Notes: a model not told the origin generated them from the letters alone. Positions 53,763-63,058 are shown, numbered from the stretch's first letter. The stretch is 64,000 bases of DNA from JBFELO01 sp041552055 (GCA_041552055.1 JBFELO010000007.1:1-64000), one strand, 5' to 3'. Translations and numbers: made by a program.

Positions 53763-54803
53763 ATGATGATCCGTTCGGCGGTTTCGGTCACGGCGGCGTT
53801 GTTCGTTCTGCCACCAATCGTCGGGTACGCGCAACAGGAGGCGCAACACACGACAGAGAGTCCTCGCACGGCGGCCGCGGTCCGCGTAGGCGATGCGCCC
53901 GCCTCGCAGCCGCGGCAATCTCCCGAGGTGCTGGCTGTACGTGAGGGCCTGGCCATGGCTCTCGACTCGGTCGTATCGCCAAAGGCGATTCCGACTCCAC
54001 CTACCGGGACCTGGGGCATCGTGTCCGAAGGCACCGGGGGCGGCGGGATCTTCCGCGACGCCAACTCCGAGGCCGAGGCGTGGCTCGGTTCGAGCTCCAC
54101 CGGAGTCACCGGATACGGCAACATCTCCGGTGGCTACTTCCAGAGCAGCACCGGCTCCGGCCTCAGCCGCATCGGTTGGGGAGACTGGGGCATCGCGGTC
54201 GTGGGCAATTACACGGGCGCCTTCATCGCCGATGCCGACGGCTCGGGCTTTGCCTGGATCGGCTACGACCGGCCCTCCGGAAGCGACAAAGGAGGATCTC
54301 CAAACGCCGGTGAGTACGGCGTGTACGTTGGTGGGAGCAGGGCGGGCGGGTACTTCGAGGATACGGACCAGGAAGGGTACGCCTACCTCGCGGCACAGTC
54401 GATCGGTGTTTGGGGCTATGGGTCAACCGGCGGCGGGTACTTCAAGGACACCACCTCCTCTGGCGAAGCCTACGTTGGGGTCGGCCACGTTGGGATCTTG
54501 GCCTACGGATTGGCCGGGGGCGGGTCCTTCGAGGACAGCGACGGCTCCGGCTACGCCAATGTCGGGATGGGAAATCGCGGCATTGCCGCCGGTGGGGAAG
54601 AAGTCGGGGGGTACTTCGAGGACAGCGACGGCTCCGGGTATGCCCGTGTCGCAGTGAATAACACTGGCATCTCAGCCTTTGGCACCAGCATGGGCGGTTT
54701 TTTCAATGATCTCGATAGTGCGTCATTTGCCGAGGTCGCCTCCTCCACGTACAAGATCCACGGCAGCGGTGAGGTTGCGTTCGTCCAGAACCACCCCTAC
54801 TGA
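53763..54803 (+). CDS. Secreted glycine-rich repeat protein, N-terminal part of a frameshifted gene
   Basis: The product has 346 residues: a signal peptide (about 1-25), then roughly ten copies of a 25-35-residue unit such as GGYFEDSDGSGYARVA separated by GISAFGTS-type strands. It breaks off at FVQNHPY. The following ORF resumes in another frame with TDSSSVIVYAAPEGD, the continuation expected for this protein type. A C4 run (54794-54797) sits exactly at the break. GGGGAGG precedes the ATG. Confidence 0.75.
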   Translation: MMIRSAVSVTAALFVLPPIVGYAQQEAQHTTESPRTAAAVRVGDAPASQPRQSPEVLAVREGLAMALDSVVSPKAIPTPPTGTWGIVSEGTGGGGIFRDANSEAEAWLGSSSTGVTGYGNISGGYFQSSTGSGLSRIGWGDWGIAVVGNYTGAFIADADGSGFAWIGYDRPSGSDKGGSPNAGEYGVYVGGSRAGGYFEDTDQEGYAYLAAQSIGVWGYGSTGGGYFKDTTSSGEAYVGVGHVGILAYGLAGGGSFEDSDGSGYANVGMGNRGIAAGGEEVGGYFEDSDGSGYARVAVNNTGISAFGTSMGGFFNDLDSASFAEVASSTYKIHGSGEVAFVQNHPY

Positions 54804-55941
54804 TTCGTCTTCAGTGATCGTCTACGCTGCGCCGGAGGGGGACGAGGTAGCGACCTACACGCGGGGGACCGCGGGACTCATCGATGGCGAGGCGACCGTA
54901 CTACTCGGCGAGACCTTCCGGTGGGTGACGAATCCGGACATCGGGCTGACGGCGCACGTGACGCCCCGGGGCGATCCGATCCCGCTCGCGGTGGTCGAGC
55001 TCTCCACTGAGCAGATGGTCGTCCGAGGCCCAGAGGATGCACCAGATGGACTGGTGTTCGACTACCTCGTGTACGGCCTCCGCATCGGGTTCGAGGAGAC
55101 GAGTGTGGTGCAGGAGAAGTCGAGGGAGGCGTACATCCCCTCGATGTCCGACCATCGTGAGTTGTACCAGCGGCGACCCGACCTGCGGAGGTACAACTCG
55201 CTGGAGCGGTTCAAGGCCATGCGCCGCGCGGTGGGCAAGAGTGGCGACTTGGACCTGAGCCGGGCCCACGCGCTGCGCGACGCCATTGTCGAGTTCGATC
55301 CGGCGGTCCACGAGCTACCGCGGCCAGCGGGACTCGAGGAGACGACGCTACGGGGCTTCAAGGAGACAGACGAAGGAATCGCAGCAGACGTGAACACTGG
55401 CGACGATGGTGTCGTAACGCGCGCCCCCCGAGAAAGGCGTCCAGCTCCCGATCAGCCAGCCATATTCTCCCGAATCCCGGTGGACGACGACGGCAACGTG
55501 TACGCCACCTCGTTCCGGCCGTCGGCGCGGGAGGTGGCGAGCCTGGTGGAGGTGTCCGAGGCTGTGGAGCCGGGCGACGTGCTGGTCATCGACAGGAATG
55601 ACCCCGGCATGATGCGTCGGGGTTCCGAATCGCATGACACGGGGGTGATCGGAGTGGTGGTGGCGGATGCCGGTGTTGCACTGGGAGTAGACTCGTCCGA
55701 GTCAGACGGGTCTGCAGACGACTTTCCCCACCGCGCCGCGGTCGCTCTCGCCGGTGTGATCGGCTGCAAGGTGGACGCCGACTACGGCGCGATCTGGCCG
55801 GGCGACCTGCTGGTGACCTCGCCGACGCCGGGTCACGCCATGCGAACCGATGCGCCGCTGCCGGGCACCATGCTCGGCAAGGCGCTCGAGCCGCTGGCGG
55901 AGGGCACCGGGACGATCCGCGTGCTGGTCATGCTGCGCTGA
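54799..55941 (+). CDS. C-terminal part of the frameshifted repeat protein
   Basis: It is read in the +1 frame relative to the previous ORF from the C4 run onward. The sequence has TARGET-like strands (GEATVLLGETFRWVTNPD), REAYIPSMSDHRELYQRRP, and a C-terminal GDLLVTSPTPGHAMRTD plus LGKALEPLAEGTGTIRVLVM, a tail found in phage-fibre-like and other repeat proteins. It has no start codon with a ribosome site. It is one gene with the preceding ORF unless a frameshift is used in vivo. Confidence 0.7.
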   Translation, partial: TDSSSVIVYAAPEGDEVATYTRGTAGLIDGEATVLLGETFRWVTNPDIGLTAHVTPRGDPIPLAVVELSTEQMVVRGPEDAPDGLVFDYLVYGLRIGFEETSVVQEKSREAYIPSMSDHRELYQRRPDLRRYNSLERFKAMRRAVGKSGDLDLSRAHALRDAIVEFDPAVHELPRPAGLEETTLRGFKETDEGIAADVNTGDDGVVTRAPRERRPAPDQPAIFSRIPVDDDGNVYATSFRPSAREVASLVEVSEAVEPGDVLVIDRNDPGMMRRGSESHDTGVIGVVVADAGVALGVDSSESDGSADDFPHRAAVALAGVIGCKVDADYGAIWPGDLLVTSPTPGHAMRTDAPLPGTMLGKALEPLAEGTGTIRVLVMLR

Positions 55942-56181
55942 AGGATGGGCGTGTGAACGTGTGGGCATGGGGGCTTGATCAGTCGGCGTCTGTGGCATCC
56001 CCCTCAAACCCTCAAGTTCAGCCAGAGCAGCCCCGTATCTCAGACTCGCGGATCGGTTGCACTTCACCAGCATTGAGACACGTGGAACCGTAAGCTGGCA
56101 CAGCAAGCAGCTTACCGCAAAGATTGAATCTCAAATCAATAGCAGATAACCAGAATCGTAAAGGCAATAGCTGTTTTCTTC

Positions 56182-56210
56182 TTGACATTTTGGGGCAATG
56201 CGGCGACATT
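56182..56210 (+). promoter_or_regulatory. Candidate promoter in an AT-rich patch
   Basis: TTGACA (56182-56187), a 17-nt spacer and GACATT (56205-56210) lie in a patch of clearly lower GC (about 56085-56240). A second TTGACA starts at 56213. It is 120 bp upstream of the M14 peptidase gene. The gap 55942-56329 holds no gene. Confidence 0.4.
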
Positions 56211-56329
56211 GATTGACAGATTAACAACATTTTGGTGGCGTCGTGTGATTCGGGTCGAGAGCCGCGCGGCAAGCGCGTGTGTCTCATCTCTGAGCCGTGC
56301 GCGCCGCGACCGAAGAAGGGGAGGACAGT

Positions 56330-58717
56330 ATGTCAGCGAGATCACCAATCCAGTATCGGATCCTCGTGCTGTGTCTCGTACTCATCGTCGTGCCCTCGGT
56401 GGCAGTGGTTGCGGGCAATTCGGGGTCTGGAGGAGGCGGAGGGAAGTGGTGGGACGTCGATCCCGAACCGGAGCTTCCGTCCCCCGACTACGATTCCATC
56501 CTGTACTCGGAGGTCGCTCCGAGGCTGCGAGAGATCGAGCTCAACAGCAACCGGGTCAAGGTCGATGTCATCGGACGGTCGGCGGGCGGTCGGAACCTGT
56601 TCCTCGTGACCGTATCCGATCCGCAGGGGATGGGCCGACTCGGTCGCTATCAGGCGATTCGCACGACCATGCTGAAGGACCCGTCCAAGGCTCAGGAGAT
56701 GATCGAAAAGTTCGGCGACTTCAAGGTGCCCGTGCTCATCAATGCGAGCGTTCATGGTGGGGAGTACCCGGGGGTCGATGCGGCGATCCGACTGATCGAG
56801 ACGCTGGCGTACGACGACAGCGAGGAGGTCATGACGATTCTCGAGAACGTGATTCTCCTCGTCAATGTCGTCCACAACCCCGATGGAAGAGTCATGGGTA
56901 CGCGCAGGAACACGAACGGATTCGATATCGGCCGTGACTTCATCGCGCAGACCCAGCCAGAAACTCGAGCGGCCGTCGGCGTGATGACCGAGTGGAACCC
57001 GATGGTCGTGCTCGATCTGCACGGCTTCGTCAATCCGATGCTGATCGAACCGTGCACGCCGCCCCACAACCCGAACTACGAGTACGATTTGTACATTTCA
57101 TGGGCGCTCGCGCAGGCGGAGGCGATGGAAGCGGAGCTGCTCGATCAGCTCGGATTCGCCGCGCAGATTCCGTACCGCGACAACCCATCATTTTGGGACG
57201 ATTGGGCGCCGAGTTACGTTGCCATGTACTCGATGTACCACGGGGCCTATGGCCACACGCTGGAAACGCCCTACAGGGACGAGCGTGGCGTGGATGCGTT
57301 GTACACGGCCGTTTGGGGAGCGCTCGAGTTCGTGTCTCAGAACAGAGAGGCGATGATCCACGATCAGATCGAGATCTTCCGGCGCGGCTACCTCGACCTG
57401 CTGCAGCAGCCCGTTCCTCCCGAGCTCCTCCCGGTCTGGGATCAGTATGCGGACTTCATGATCCAGGAGTTCCCTGAAGCCTACATTATCCCGGCTGACA
57501 CGCCGTTCCAGCCGAGTCCCCATCAGGCCGCCCGACTGGTTGACTTCCTGCGGTTCAACGACGTCGAGGTGGAGAGGGCGAGCGAGCCGTTCACCTACGA
57601 TGGGACGGGCTACCCTGAAGGGACCTACGTGGTCTGGCTCGACCAGCCGAAGCGAGGGCTGGCGAATACCATCCTCGACGATGGTCTCGACCTCACCGAA
57701 ATACCCGGTCTGGAGTTCTACTCGCCACCGGCGGCCTGGAGTCATCCTCGGCTGTGGGGAGTCACACGAGCCGTGGTGAATGACGCGATCGACATCTCGA
57801 CCCATGGGGTCAAGAAGGCGGATGCTCCACAGGGTTGGCTGGAAAGCGAGACCGCGGCAGCCTACGCGTACCTGCCAACCAGCATCGCGGCCGTTCAGGC
57901 GACCAACGACCTGCTGGCGCGAGGTGCCACGTTGCACCGGGTGCCGGGACCGTTCACGGACTCCGGCCGTGACTTCGGAGCCGGCGCGATCATTCTTCCG
58001 GGTAATCCCGAGCTCGCGGCACAGCTCGTCAGCGCCTACGCTCTTGATGTCTTCGCCCTCGAAGGCGTGCCTGCGGACGCGGTCGTGATGTCAACACAGC
58101 GGATCGCTGTCTACGGTGACGAGGGTGTCGTGCACAGCTTGAGGGTGATGGGGTTCGACTTTGACGTGGTCGACAGGACCGACCTCAATGCGGGCGACAT
58201 CACCGGGTACGACGTGTTCTTGAACCGGGACCTTCGATGGAGCTCTCTAGATGCCGGAGGACAGACGTCATTCACGAGCTGGTTCGCTGCCGGAGGCGAC
58301 TACGTCGGTCTTGGGTACAGGGGTCGAGCGGTGGACTTCGCGGTCGACGCCGGAGTCATCGATGTCGGGTACGGATACACTCCCGGGAACGCGATCGTGT
58401 ACGTCGACTTCGACCCGGACGACACTGTTGCGGCCGGATTTCGCGAGGACGGCTCCGCGTTTGTCTACCAATCGGTGTGGTTCACCGCAATGGGGGCAGG
58501 CACCGAGGTCTCCGCGCGCCTCGACAGCGGAGACTTCCTGATCGCCGGATTCTGGGAGGACTGGCAGATCAGCGGTGCGAACGGCATGCCGATCGTCGTA
58601 CATGCGGCCACGGGTGACCAGGACACGGTTTTGATTGGGTTCGATCCGACGTTCCGGGGTCATCCGGAGGACGCCTTCAGGATGGTGGCGAGTGCGATCT
58701 ACACCGGGCTGGATTGA
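56330..58717 (+). CDS. Secreted M14-family zinc carboxypeptidase-like protein
   Basis: The product has 795 residues with a signal peptide. The M14 zinc site is visible: HGGE in NASVHGGEYPGVDA and His in VLDLHGFVNP; NPDGRVMGTRRNTNGFDIGR is the conserved substrate loop; a candidate catalytic Glu is in YGHTLETPYRD. A 400-residue C-terminal extension carries a DJ-1/GATase-like look but is not assigned. It is an exported exopeptidase or amidase. GGGGAGG lies just before the ATG at 56330. Confidence 0.85.
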   Translation: MSARSPIQYRILVLCLVLIVVPSVAVVAGNSGSGGGGGKWWDVDPEPELPSPDYDSILYSEVAPRLREIELNSNRVKVDVIGRSAGGRNLFLVTVSDPQGMGRLGRYQAIRTTMLKDPSKAQEMIEKFGDFKVPVLINASVHGGEYPGVDAAIRLIETLAYDDSEEVMTILENVILLVNVVHNPDGRVMGTRRNTNGFDIGRDFIAQTQPETRAAVGVMTEWNPMVVLDLHGFVNPMLIEPCTPPHNPNYEYDLYISWALAQAEAMEAELLDQLGFAAQIPYRDNPSFWDDWAPSYVAMYSMYHGAYGHTLETPYRDERGVDALYTAVWGALEFVSQNREAMIHDQIEIFRRGYLDLLQQPVPPELLPVWDQYADFMIQEFPEAYIIPADTPFQPSPHQAARLVDFLRFNDVEVERASEPFTYDGTGYPEGTYVVWLDQPKRGLANTILDDGLDLTEIPGLEFYSPPAAWSHPRLWGVTRAVVNDAIDISTHGVKKADAPQGWLESETAAAYAYLPTSIAAVQATNDLLARGATLHRVPGPFTDSGRDFGAGAIILPGNPELAAQLVSAYALDVFALEGVPADAVVMSTQRIAVYGDEGVVHSLRVMGFDFDVVDRTDLNAGDITGYDVFLNRDLRWSSLDAGGQTSFTSWFAAGGDYVGLGYRGRAVDFAVDAGVIDVGYGYTPGNAIVYVDFDPDDTVAAGFREDGSAFVYQSVWFTAMGAGTEVSARLDSGDFLIAGFWEDWQISGANGMPIVVHAATGDQDTVLIGFDPTFRGHPEDAFRMVASAIYTGLD

Positions 58718-58884
58718 GTGGGACAGACGGCAGTTGGAGGAGCAGCCCAGAAGAGTCGCACGTCTTGGCTGAGTCGGGGGTTCAGACCAGCGTAGAGCTA
58801 CACTTCTGTTGCTGATGCGCGTCAGTCATGGTGCGCTCTGTGATCAGCTGACCCCTCGGGGAGTGGTCACATCGCGCGCGGATC

Positions 58885-59265
58885 CTACGAACCTCGGTCT
58901 GCAACGAACAATCGCCACGCAGCGAAGCCCCAGCCGAGGATCAAGGTGACGCCGCCGATGGGCGTCACCATCCCGAGCCAGCGAATGTCCGTCAGCGCGA
59001 GCAGGTGGAGGCTGCCCGAAAACACGATCGTCCCCACGATCAGCAATACGGCCGCGGTTTCCAGCCGCCGCTGCGGCCAGCGGCTCATCGCCCAGGCGAG
59101 CGCGAGCAGCGCGAGTGCGTGGTACATCTGGTAGCGGACACCGGTCTCGAAGACTTCGAGCTGGCGCGCGCTCAGCTGATCCCGCAGCGCGTGCGCCCCG
59201 AACGCCCCGAGCGCCACGGCGAGGCCACCAAGGATCGATCCGATGGCGAAGACGATCCGTGCCAT
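58885..59265 (-). CDS. DUF423-family membrane protein
   Basis: The product has 126 residues with four hydrophobic helices and the family signature LGGLAVALGAFGAHALRD plus VRYQMYHALALLALAW and the C-terminal TPIGGVTLILGWGFAAW. Function unknown (YgdD-like). The ATG at 59265 has TGGAG about 8 nt upstream; the longer frame from 59481 is rejected. The gap 58718-58884 contains nothing I can name. Confidence 0.88.
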   Translation of the reverse strand: MARIVFAIGSILGGLAVALGAFGAHALRDQLSARQLEVFETGVRYQMYHALALLALAWAMSRWPQRRLETAAVLLIVGTIVFSGSLHLLALTDIRWLGMVTPIGGVTLILGWGFAAWRLFVADRGS

Positions 59266-59392
59266 GTCGAGACTCCAGACGTCGCGCGTCGACGGTGGCG
59301 CGACGGGTGGCAGGATACTGCACCTTGTTGAGTGATGAGGTGCGGAGTCATACGACGCCAGCCAAGGACGCGTGGAGACGCTGGGATTTCGT

Positions 59393-59441
59393 GTCGCTGG
59401 CCGCTCGTCGCTGGTCGCTGGCTGCTGGTCTCTGGTTGCGA
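59393..59441. repeat. Heptanucleotide tandem array (GTCGCTG, 7 units)
   Basis: Seven consecutive 7-mers (GTCGCTG, GCCGCTC, GTCGCTG, GTCGCTG, GCTGCTG, GTCTCTG, GTTGCGA) lie between DUF423 and the beta-helix gene. The rest of 59266-59610 has no other feature. Confidence 0.85.
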
Positions 59442-59610
59442 AGACTCGAGGTCTTCCCGGCTCGGTGGGCGGAGGGGACACGGTGAAGAGCGAGGGTGAC
59501 TCCTTTCGTTTTGACGCCGACTCTGTGCGGGGCTACATTGAGTGAAGACTCTCAGCAAACAAGGGATGCGGCCCGATGATCGAGAGGGTGGCATGAATGG
59601 GGAGGATGCC

Positions 59611-61332
59611 ATGCTGAGTCGGAGATGCATGTGTGTACTCGTGTCGATAGTGGCGATAGCGTCGGCGGTCGCCGCAGATGAATCAGCAGGACATGGAGAA
59701 GCCGCTGCCGATACCGCCAAATCGGTGACCACGGCCAAGACCGCGATCGAAGGACACGTCTCCGACCCATCGGGTGAGACCTACGGTGTGGTCGGCGTGA
59801 GCAACTCGCCGGACGGTGCCGGGCTTGGCGCGGCCAACACCGGCGGTGGTCCGGATCTCGTGCTGGACGGCGGAGGCGATCCGGACGCGATCCTGACCGA
59901 GGCCGGGATCGACCGGCCCTCGGCGTCGCTTCAGACGTTTACCCTGCACAACTCCGGTGGCGGCGGTCTCGACCTGTACGTGGAGGGGACCCTGTTCGGT
60001 AACGGCGTTGGCCTGACGCACGTCGACGCGGCATCGCTCGGCGGGTCCTTCGCGGGGGAGTTCGCTCTGGACGTCGACCTGGCGACCAGCGGCTCGTCGT
60101 CGGTCCACTGGGACAACGTCACGAGTGCCCCGACCGGCCTGGCGGACGGCGACGACGACACCCTCGGCGGGCTCGAGTGCGGCGAAGCCCAGATCGCCAA
60201 GTGGAACGGGTCGAGCTGGATCTGCTCGCACGACGTCGGGGTGGCGTACGCGCGCACCCGCGTGGTCGGGCCGGTCGGCACACCGCCGGAGAACGGTGCC
60301 ACGTTGCTGGACGCGATCGCGGGCATCCCGACGCCGGCGTCGCAAGAGGAGGCCTGGCTGCTCAAGATCGAGCCCGGGGTGTACGACGTGGGTTCGGCAT
60401 CGTTCGAGATGAAGAGCTGGGTGGACGTGGAGGGATCGGGCGAAGGGGTGACGCTGATTCGTGGTGCGATCTGCGAAACCGGTTGGACGATCACGACCGG
60501 TGTGGTCGAAGGTGCCGAATCTGCCGAACTCCGATCGCTCACGGTGGAGAACACGTGCTCCGGGACCAACATGTCGTCCACGGGCATCTACAACCAGGGA
60601 GACAACGCCCGGTTCAGCCACGTCACCGCCAGCGTCTTCGGCGCTGCCGAGTACAACCATGCCGTGTATAACGAAGGGCTCGACGTGGTCTTCGAGTTCA
60701 TCACCGCCGAGTCCGGTGGGGCGACAGACACCAACCGAGGCCTGGTGGACGGAGGCATCGGGGTGAGGATCACCAACGCCCGGGTCAGCGGACTGGCAGG
60801 GGGTGACACAAGTACCGGTTTAGAGCTGTTCGGAGGTTGGACCGCAGTGTCCGACGTCGAGGTGATCGCGCGCAACGCGACTGCATCTACGTGGGCGGTG
60901 TTCAACGGCGCGAGCGACGTGGTGTTCACGAACCTGACTGCAAGGGCTTCCTCCACCCACGGTGGAGAGCAGATCGGGATGTTTGCCTCTCAGGGTGGAT
61001 TCACCTTGGTGGACAGCAGCATCCAGGCCGAGGACGCAGCGCAGCTCGACTCCCTGGAAGGAGGGACGGTCGTGCTCGACAACGCGACGTTGAACGGCTC
61101 CCGTTATGGGATTCACGCCGACGTCTCCCCTCTCTCCGGCTCCGTGGACATCTACATCAATCACAGCGTGGTGCGCGGACCGACGAACAGCTTGAGGTTC
61201 GACTACACCGACGTGTTCGTAGGTGGATCTCAGATCGCGGGTGGGGCTGTGTCCAATCTGGGGTCCGGGACCATAGCCTGCGCCGGGGTGTGGGACGAGG
61301 GATACACCTTTTACCCAAGCACGTGTCCGTAG
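59611..61332 (+). CDS. Secreted right-handed beta-helix protein
   Basis: The product has 573 residues with a signal peptide (LVSIVAIASAVAAD). An N-terminal head (residues 30-200) with ETYGVVGVSNSPDGAG and a repeated Gly/Asp pattern is followed by a pectate-lyase-type parallel beta-helix (about 250-560) with repeats such as LRSLTVENTCSG, VVFEFITAESGG and VVFTNLTARASS. No catalytic residues can be assigned. Start choice: ATG 59611 with GGGGAGG 5 nt upstream; ATG 59593 is also possible. Confidence 0.8.
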   Translation: MLSRRCMCVLVSIVAIASAVAADESAGHGEAAADTAKSVTTAKTAIEGHVSDPSGETYGVVGVSNSPDGAGLGAANTGGGPDLVLDGGGDPDAILTEAGIDRPSASLQTFTLHNSGGGGLDLYVEGTLFGNGVGLTHVDAASLGGSFAGEFALDVDLATSGSSSVHWDNVTSAPTGLADGDDDTLGGLECGEAQIAKWNGSSWICSHDVGVAYARTRVVGPVGTPPENGATLLDAIAGIPTPASQEEAWLLKIEPGVYDVGSASFEMKSWVDVEGSGEGVTLIRGAICETGWTITTGVVEGAESAELRSLTVENTCSGTNMSSTGIYNQGDNARFSHVTASVFGAAEYNHAVYNEGLDVVFEFITAESGGATDTNRGLVDGGIGVRITNARVSGLAGGDTSTGLELFGGWTAVSDVEVIARNATASTWAVFNGASDVVFTNLTARASSTHGGEQIGMFASQGGFTLVDSSIQAEDAAQLDSLEGGTVVLDNATLNGSRYGIHADVSPLSGSVDIYINHSVVRGPTNSLRFDYTDVFVGGSQIAGGAVSNLGSGTIACAGVWDEGYTFYPSTCP

Positions 61333-61353
61333 TTGGCTGACCCGTGGGGAGGA

Positions 61354-61388
61354 GCAGTAAGCAGGGAGCAGTAAGCAGCAAGCAGTGG
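61354..61388. repeat. Heptanucleotide tandem array (GCAGTAA, 5 units)
   Basis: The units are GCAGTAA, GCAGGGA, GCAGTAA, GCAGCAA and GCAGTGG, just after the beta-helix gene and before copy 2 of the inverted-repeat element. Confidence 0.85.
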
Positions 61389-61454
61389 GCCGTTTAGGAC
61401 GCCCCGGGGTGTCAGAACGTCGAAGCGAAAGGCAGGCTGACCACAGCGCCTCCT

Positions 61455-61572
61455 GCGGGCGTGCCGTCTTTCACAATGTTGGGACCACCCCGCCCGGTGG
61501 AGCGGTTCTCTTGAGCCCCAACATTGTGACAGGGGACACCCGCGGGAAGCACCTCGGGGAGAGGGCGCGTTG
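61455..61572 (+). repeat. Dispersed inverted-repeat element, copy 2
   Basis: GCGGGCGTGCCGTCTTT (identical to copy 1 reversed) is followed by CACAATGTTGGGA (61472-61484) and, after a 31-nt loop, its near-complement CCCCAACATTGTG (61516-61528). It then has ACCCGCGGG and GGAGAGGGCGCGT segments shared with copy 1. Copy 2 is inverted relative to copy 1, 50 kb away. Confidence 0.85.
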
Positions 61573-61586
61573 CAGCATCGAGCATC
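61573..61586. repeat. Short heptanucleotide pair (GATGCTN on minus)
   Basis: Minus strand GATGCTC, GATGCTG beside CCACCCACCC. A fourth example of the GATGC array next to a C-rich tract. Confidence 0.6.
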
Positions 61587-61606
61587 TGGGTGGGTGGGTG
61601 GTGAGA

Positions 61607-62287
61607 TCACACCTGCTTGGTCTTGGTGCGATCGTCGATCGCGACAAACCGAAACGTCGCCACGTTGACGCCGATCCGGATCTCGTCGGCATTGGCCAGC
61701 CGTGCCGGCTCGGCGACTCGCTCTCCGCGGAGAAATGTCCCGTTCTTGCTCCCTAGATCATGGAGGGTCACTCCGTCGTCTTCGACCGTGATTGAGGCGT
61801 GCCGCCGGGACACCTCGGGGTCGTCGATCCGGACCGTGGCATCGGGCCCTCGTCCGATCAGATTCACGCCCTCTGCCAGAGGGAACTCGGCGTCGTCCGA
61901 GGTGATCTTGAACCGTGGGAGTGGGGCAGGCGCGGAGACCGGCGCACCGTCGTGAAGCATCACCCGCGCCACCGGTCGGTATCCGCGGCGAGGTATCGTC
62001 TCGATGTAGCGTGGATGCCGGGCATCGTCGCCCAGCGCGGTCCTCAGCTCTGCGATGACGTGCGTGAGCGCGTTCTCGGACACGAACTCGGTGTGCCACA
62101 CGGTGTCGATCAGGTGCTGCTTGGTGGCAAGCCGCCCGTCCAGATCGGCCAGGCACACCAGCACCTCCATCGCGCGAGGTCTCAGCTGTACGACGTGATC
62201 GTCCCGCAAGATGCGATCGAGGGTTGGCTCGACCGTCCAGTCGCCGAGCTCGAATCGGCCGCGCGCTCCGGTTGCGGGTGACGTCAC
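61607..62287 (-). CDS. Winged-helix (OmpR/CadC type) DNA-binding protein with FHA domain
   Basis: The product has 226 residues from a GTG. The N-terminal ~100 form a Trans_reg_C winged helix: VVQLRPRAMEVLVCLADLDG, LIDTVWHTEFVSENALTHVI and YIETIPRRGYRPVA. Residues ~140-215 are an FHA domain: LIGRGPDATVRIDDPEVSRR and DLGSKNGTFLRGERV, with the phosphothreonine-binding Arg, Ser-Arg-Arg and Asn intact. So DNA binding may be tuned by Ser/Thr phosphorylation, as in EmbR. No kinase is in the window. Confidence 0.88.
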   Translation of the reverse strand: MTSPATGARGRFELGDWTVEPTLDRILRDDHVVQLRPRAMEVLVCLADLDGRLATKQHLIDTVWHTEFVSENALTHVIAELRTALGDDARHPRYIETIPRRGYRPVARVMLHDGAPVSAPAPLPRFKITSDDAEFPLAEGVNLIGRGPDATVRIDDPEVSRRHASITVEDDGVTLHDLGSKNGTFLRGERVAEPARLANADEIRIGVNVATFRFVAIDDRTKTKQV

Positions 62288-62349
62288 GTCACGAGCATGA
62301 TAATCGACCCTTGCCCGAGGAGGCGCGCTCGGTCAACTGCACTCAGCGA

Positions 62350-62907
62350 TCAGAACTCGCACGCGTGTCTTACCAACTCGTTGATCGCGCTCCCTGGTGC
62401 AGCGTGTGGATCGTGCGGCCACTCGTCAGTGCCGGCGTGGTGGAGCGCCTCGTGGAGGAGCACGGCCGCGGCTCTCTCGTCCGACAGCCAAGCGAACCGG
62501 CGGCACAGCCAGGTCGGTGCGCCGCCCACCAGGGTGTAGGCATAGGCGTGTGGGCAGACCCGCTTCTCCATCTTGAGCTCGGCCCTGTAGTAGAGGGTTT
62601 TTGACAGGACTTCGATGCCGTCGGCGCCGAGCTCGGTAAACAGGTCGGCGCAGGCGGGTACCTCGTGTACGCGCTGCAGAGCCAACTGGAAACCGGCCTC
62701 GATCTTGGTGCAAAGTGGTCCCGGTACACGGCGGTTGATCCGCGGGATGGTCGGCCTATCGTGTGCTGAGGGGGCGGTGGCGGCCATGGCTGATACAGCG
62801 ACGTGATCGGCGGACTCGGCCGACGTGCCGGCATCCGCGACCATCGGCGCCACGCAGATCAGTGCCGAGTGAATGAGCCACCGACCCGGGCATCGTGGTG
62901 ATCTCAT
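62350..62907 (-). CDS. Small secreted protein with HExxH zincin motif
   Basis: The product has 185 residues with a signal peptide (WLIHSALICVAPMVADA). Near the C-terminus LLHEALHHAGTDEWPHD has HExxH with a following Asp-Glu, the pattern of small acidobacterial-type secreted zincins ending in an NxLVxxxC-like tail (here NELVRHACEF). Four Cys outside the signal could form disulfides. Proteolytic activity is plausible, not shown. GGGGAGG precedes the ATG at 62907. It is 62 bp upstream of the winged-helix/FHA gene in the same direction. Confidence 0.7.
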   Translation of the reverse strand: MRSPRCPGRWLIHSALICVAPMVADAGTSAESADHVAVSAMAATAPSAHDRPTIPRINRRVPGPLCTKIEAGFQLALQRVHEVPACADLFTELGADGIEVLSKTLYYRAELKMEKRVCPHAYAYTLVGGAPTWLCRRFAWLSDERAAAVLLHEALHHAGTDEWPHDPHAAPGSAINELVRHACEF

Positions 62908-63058
62908 GAGCGCCTCCCCGGGCGGGGAGGCCATCTGTCATCCGAATCCTCAACGCCTCGTCGCCCTGACGCTCACGGTCAGTCCGGGCGGGGCGAAAGA
63001 AATGTGACGCTGGTGTGGTGTTGATGTCAGATTCGTGACAATCGCCGGGCGAGGCCCT

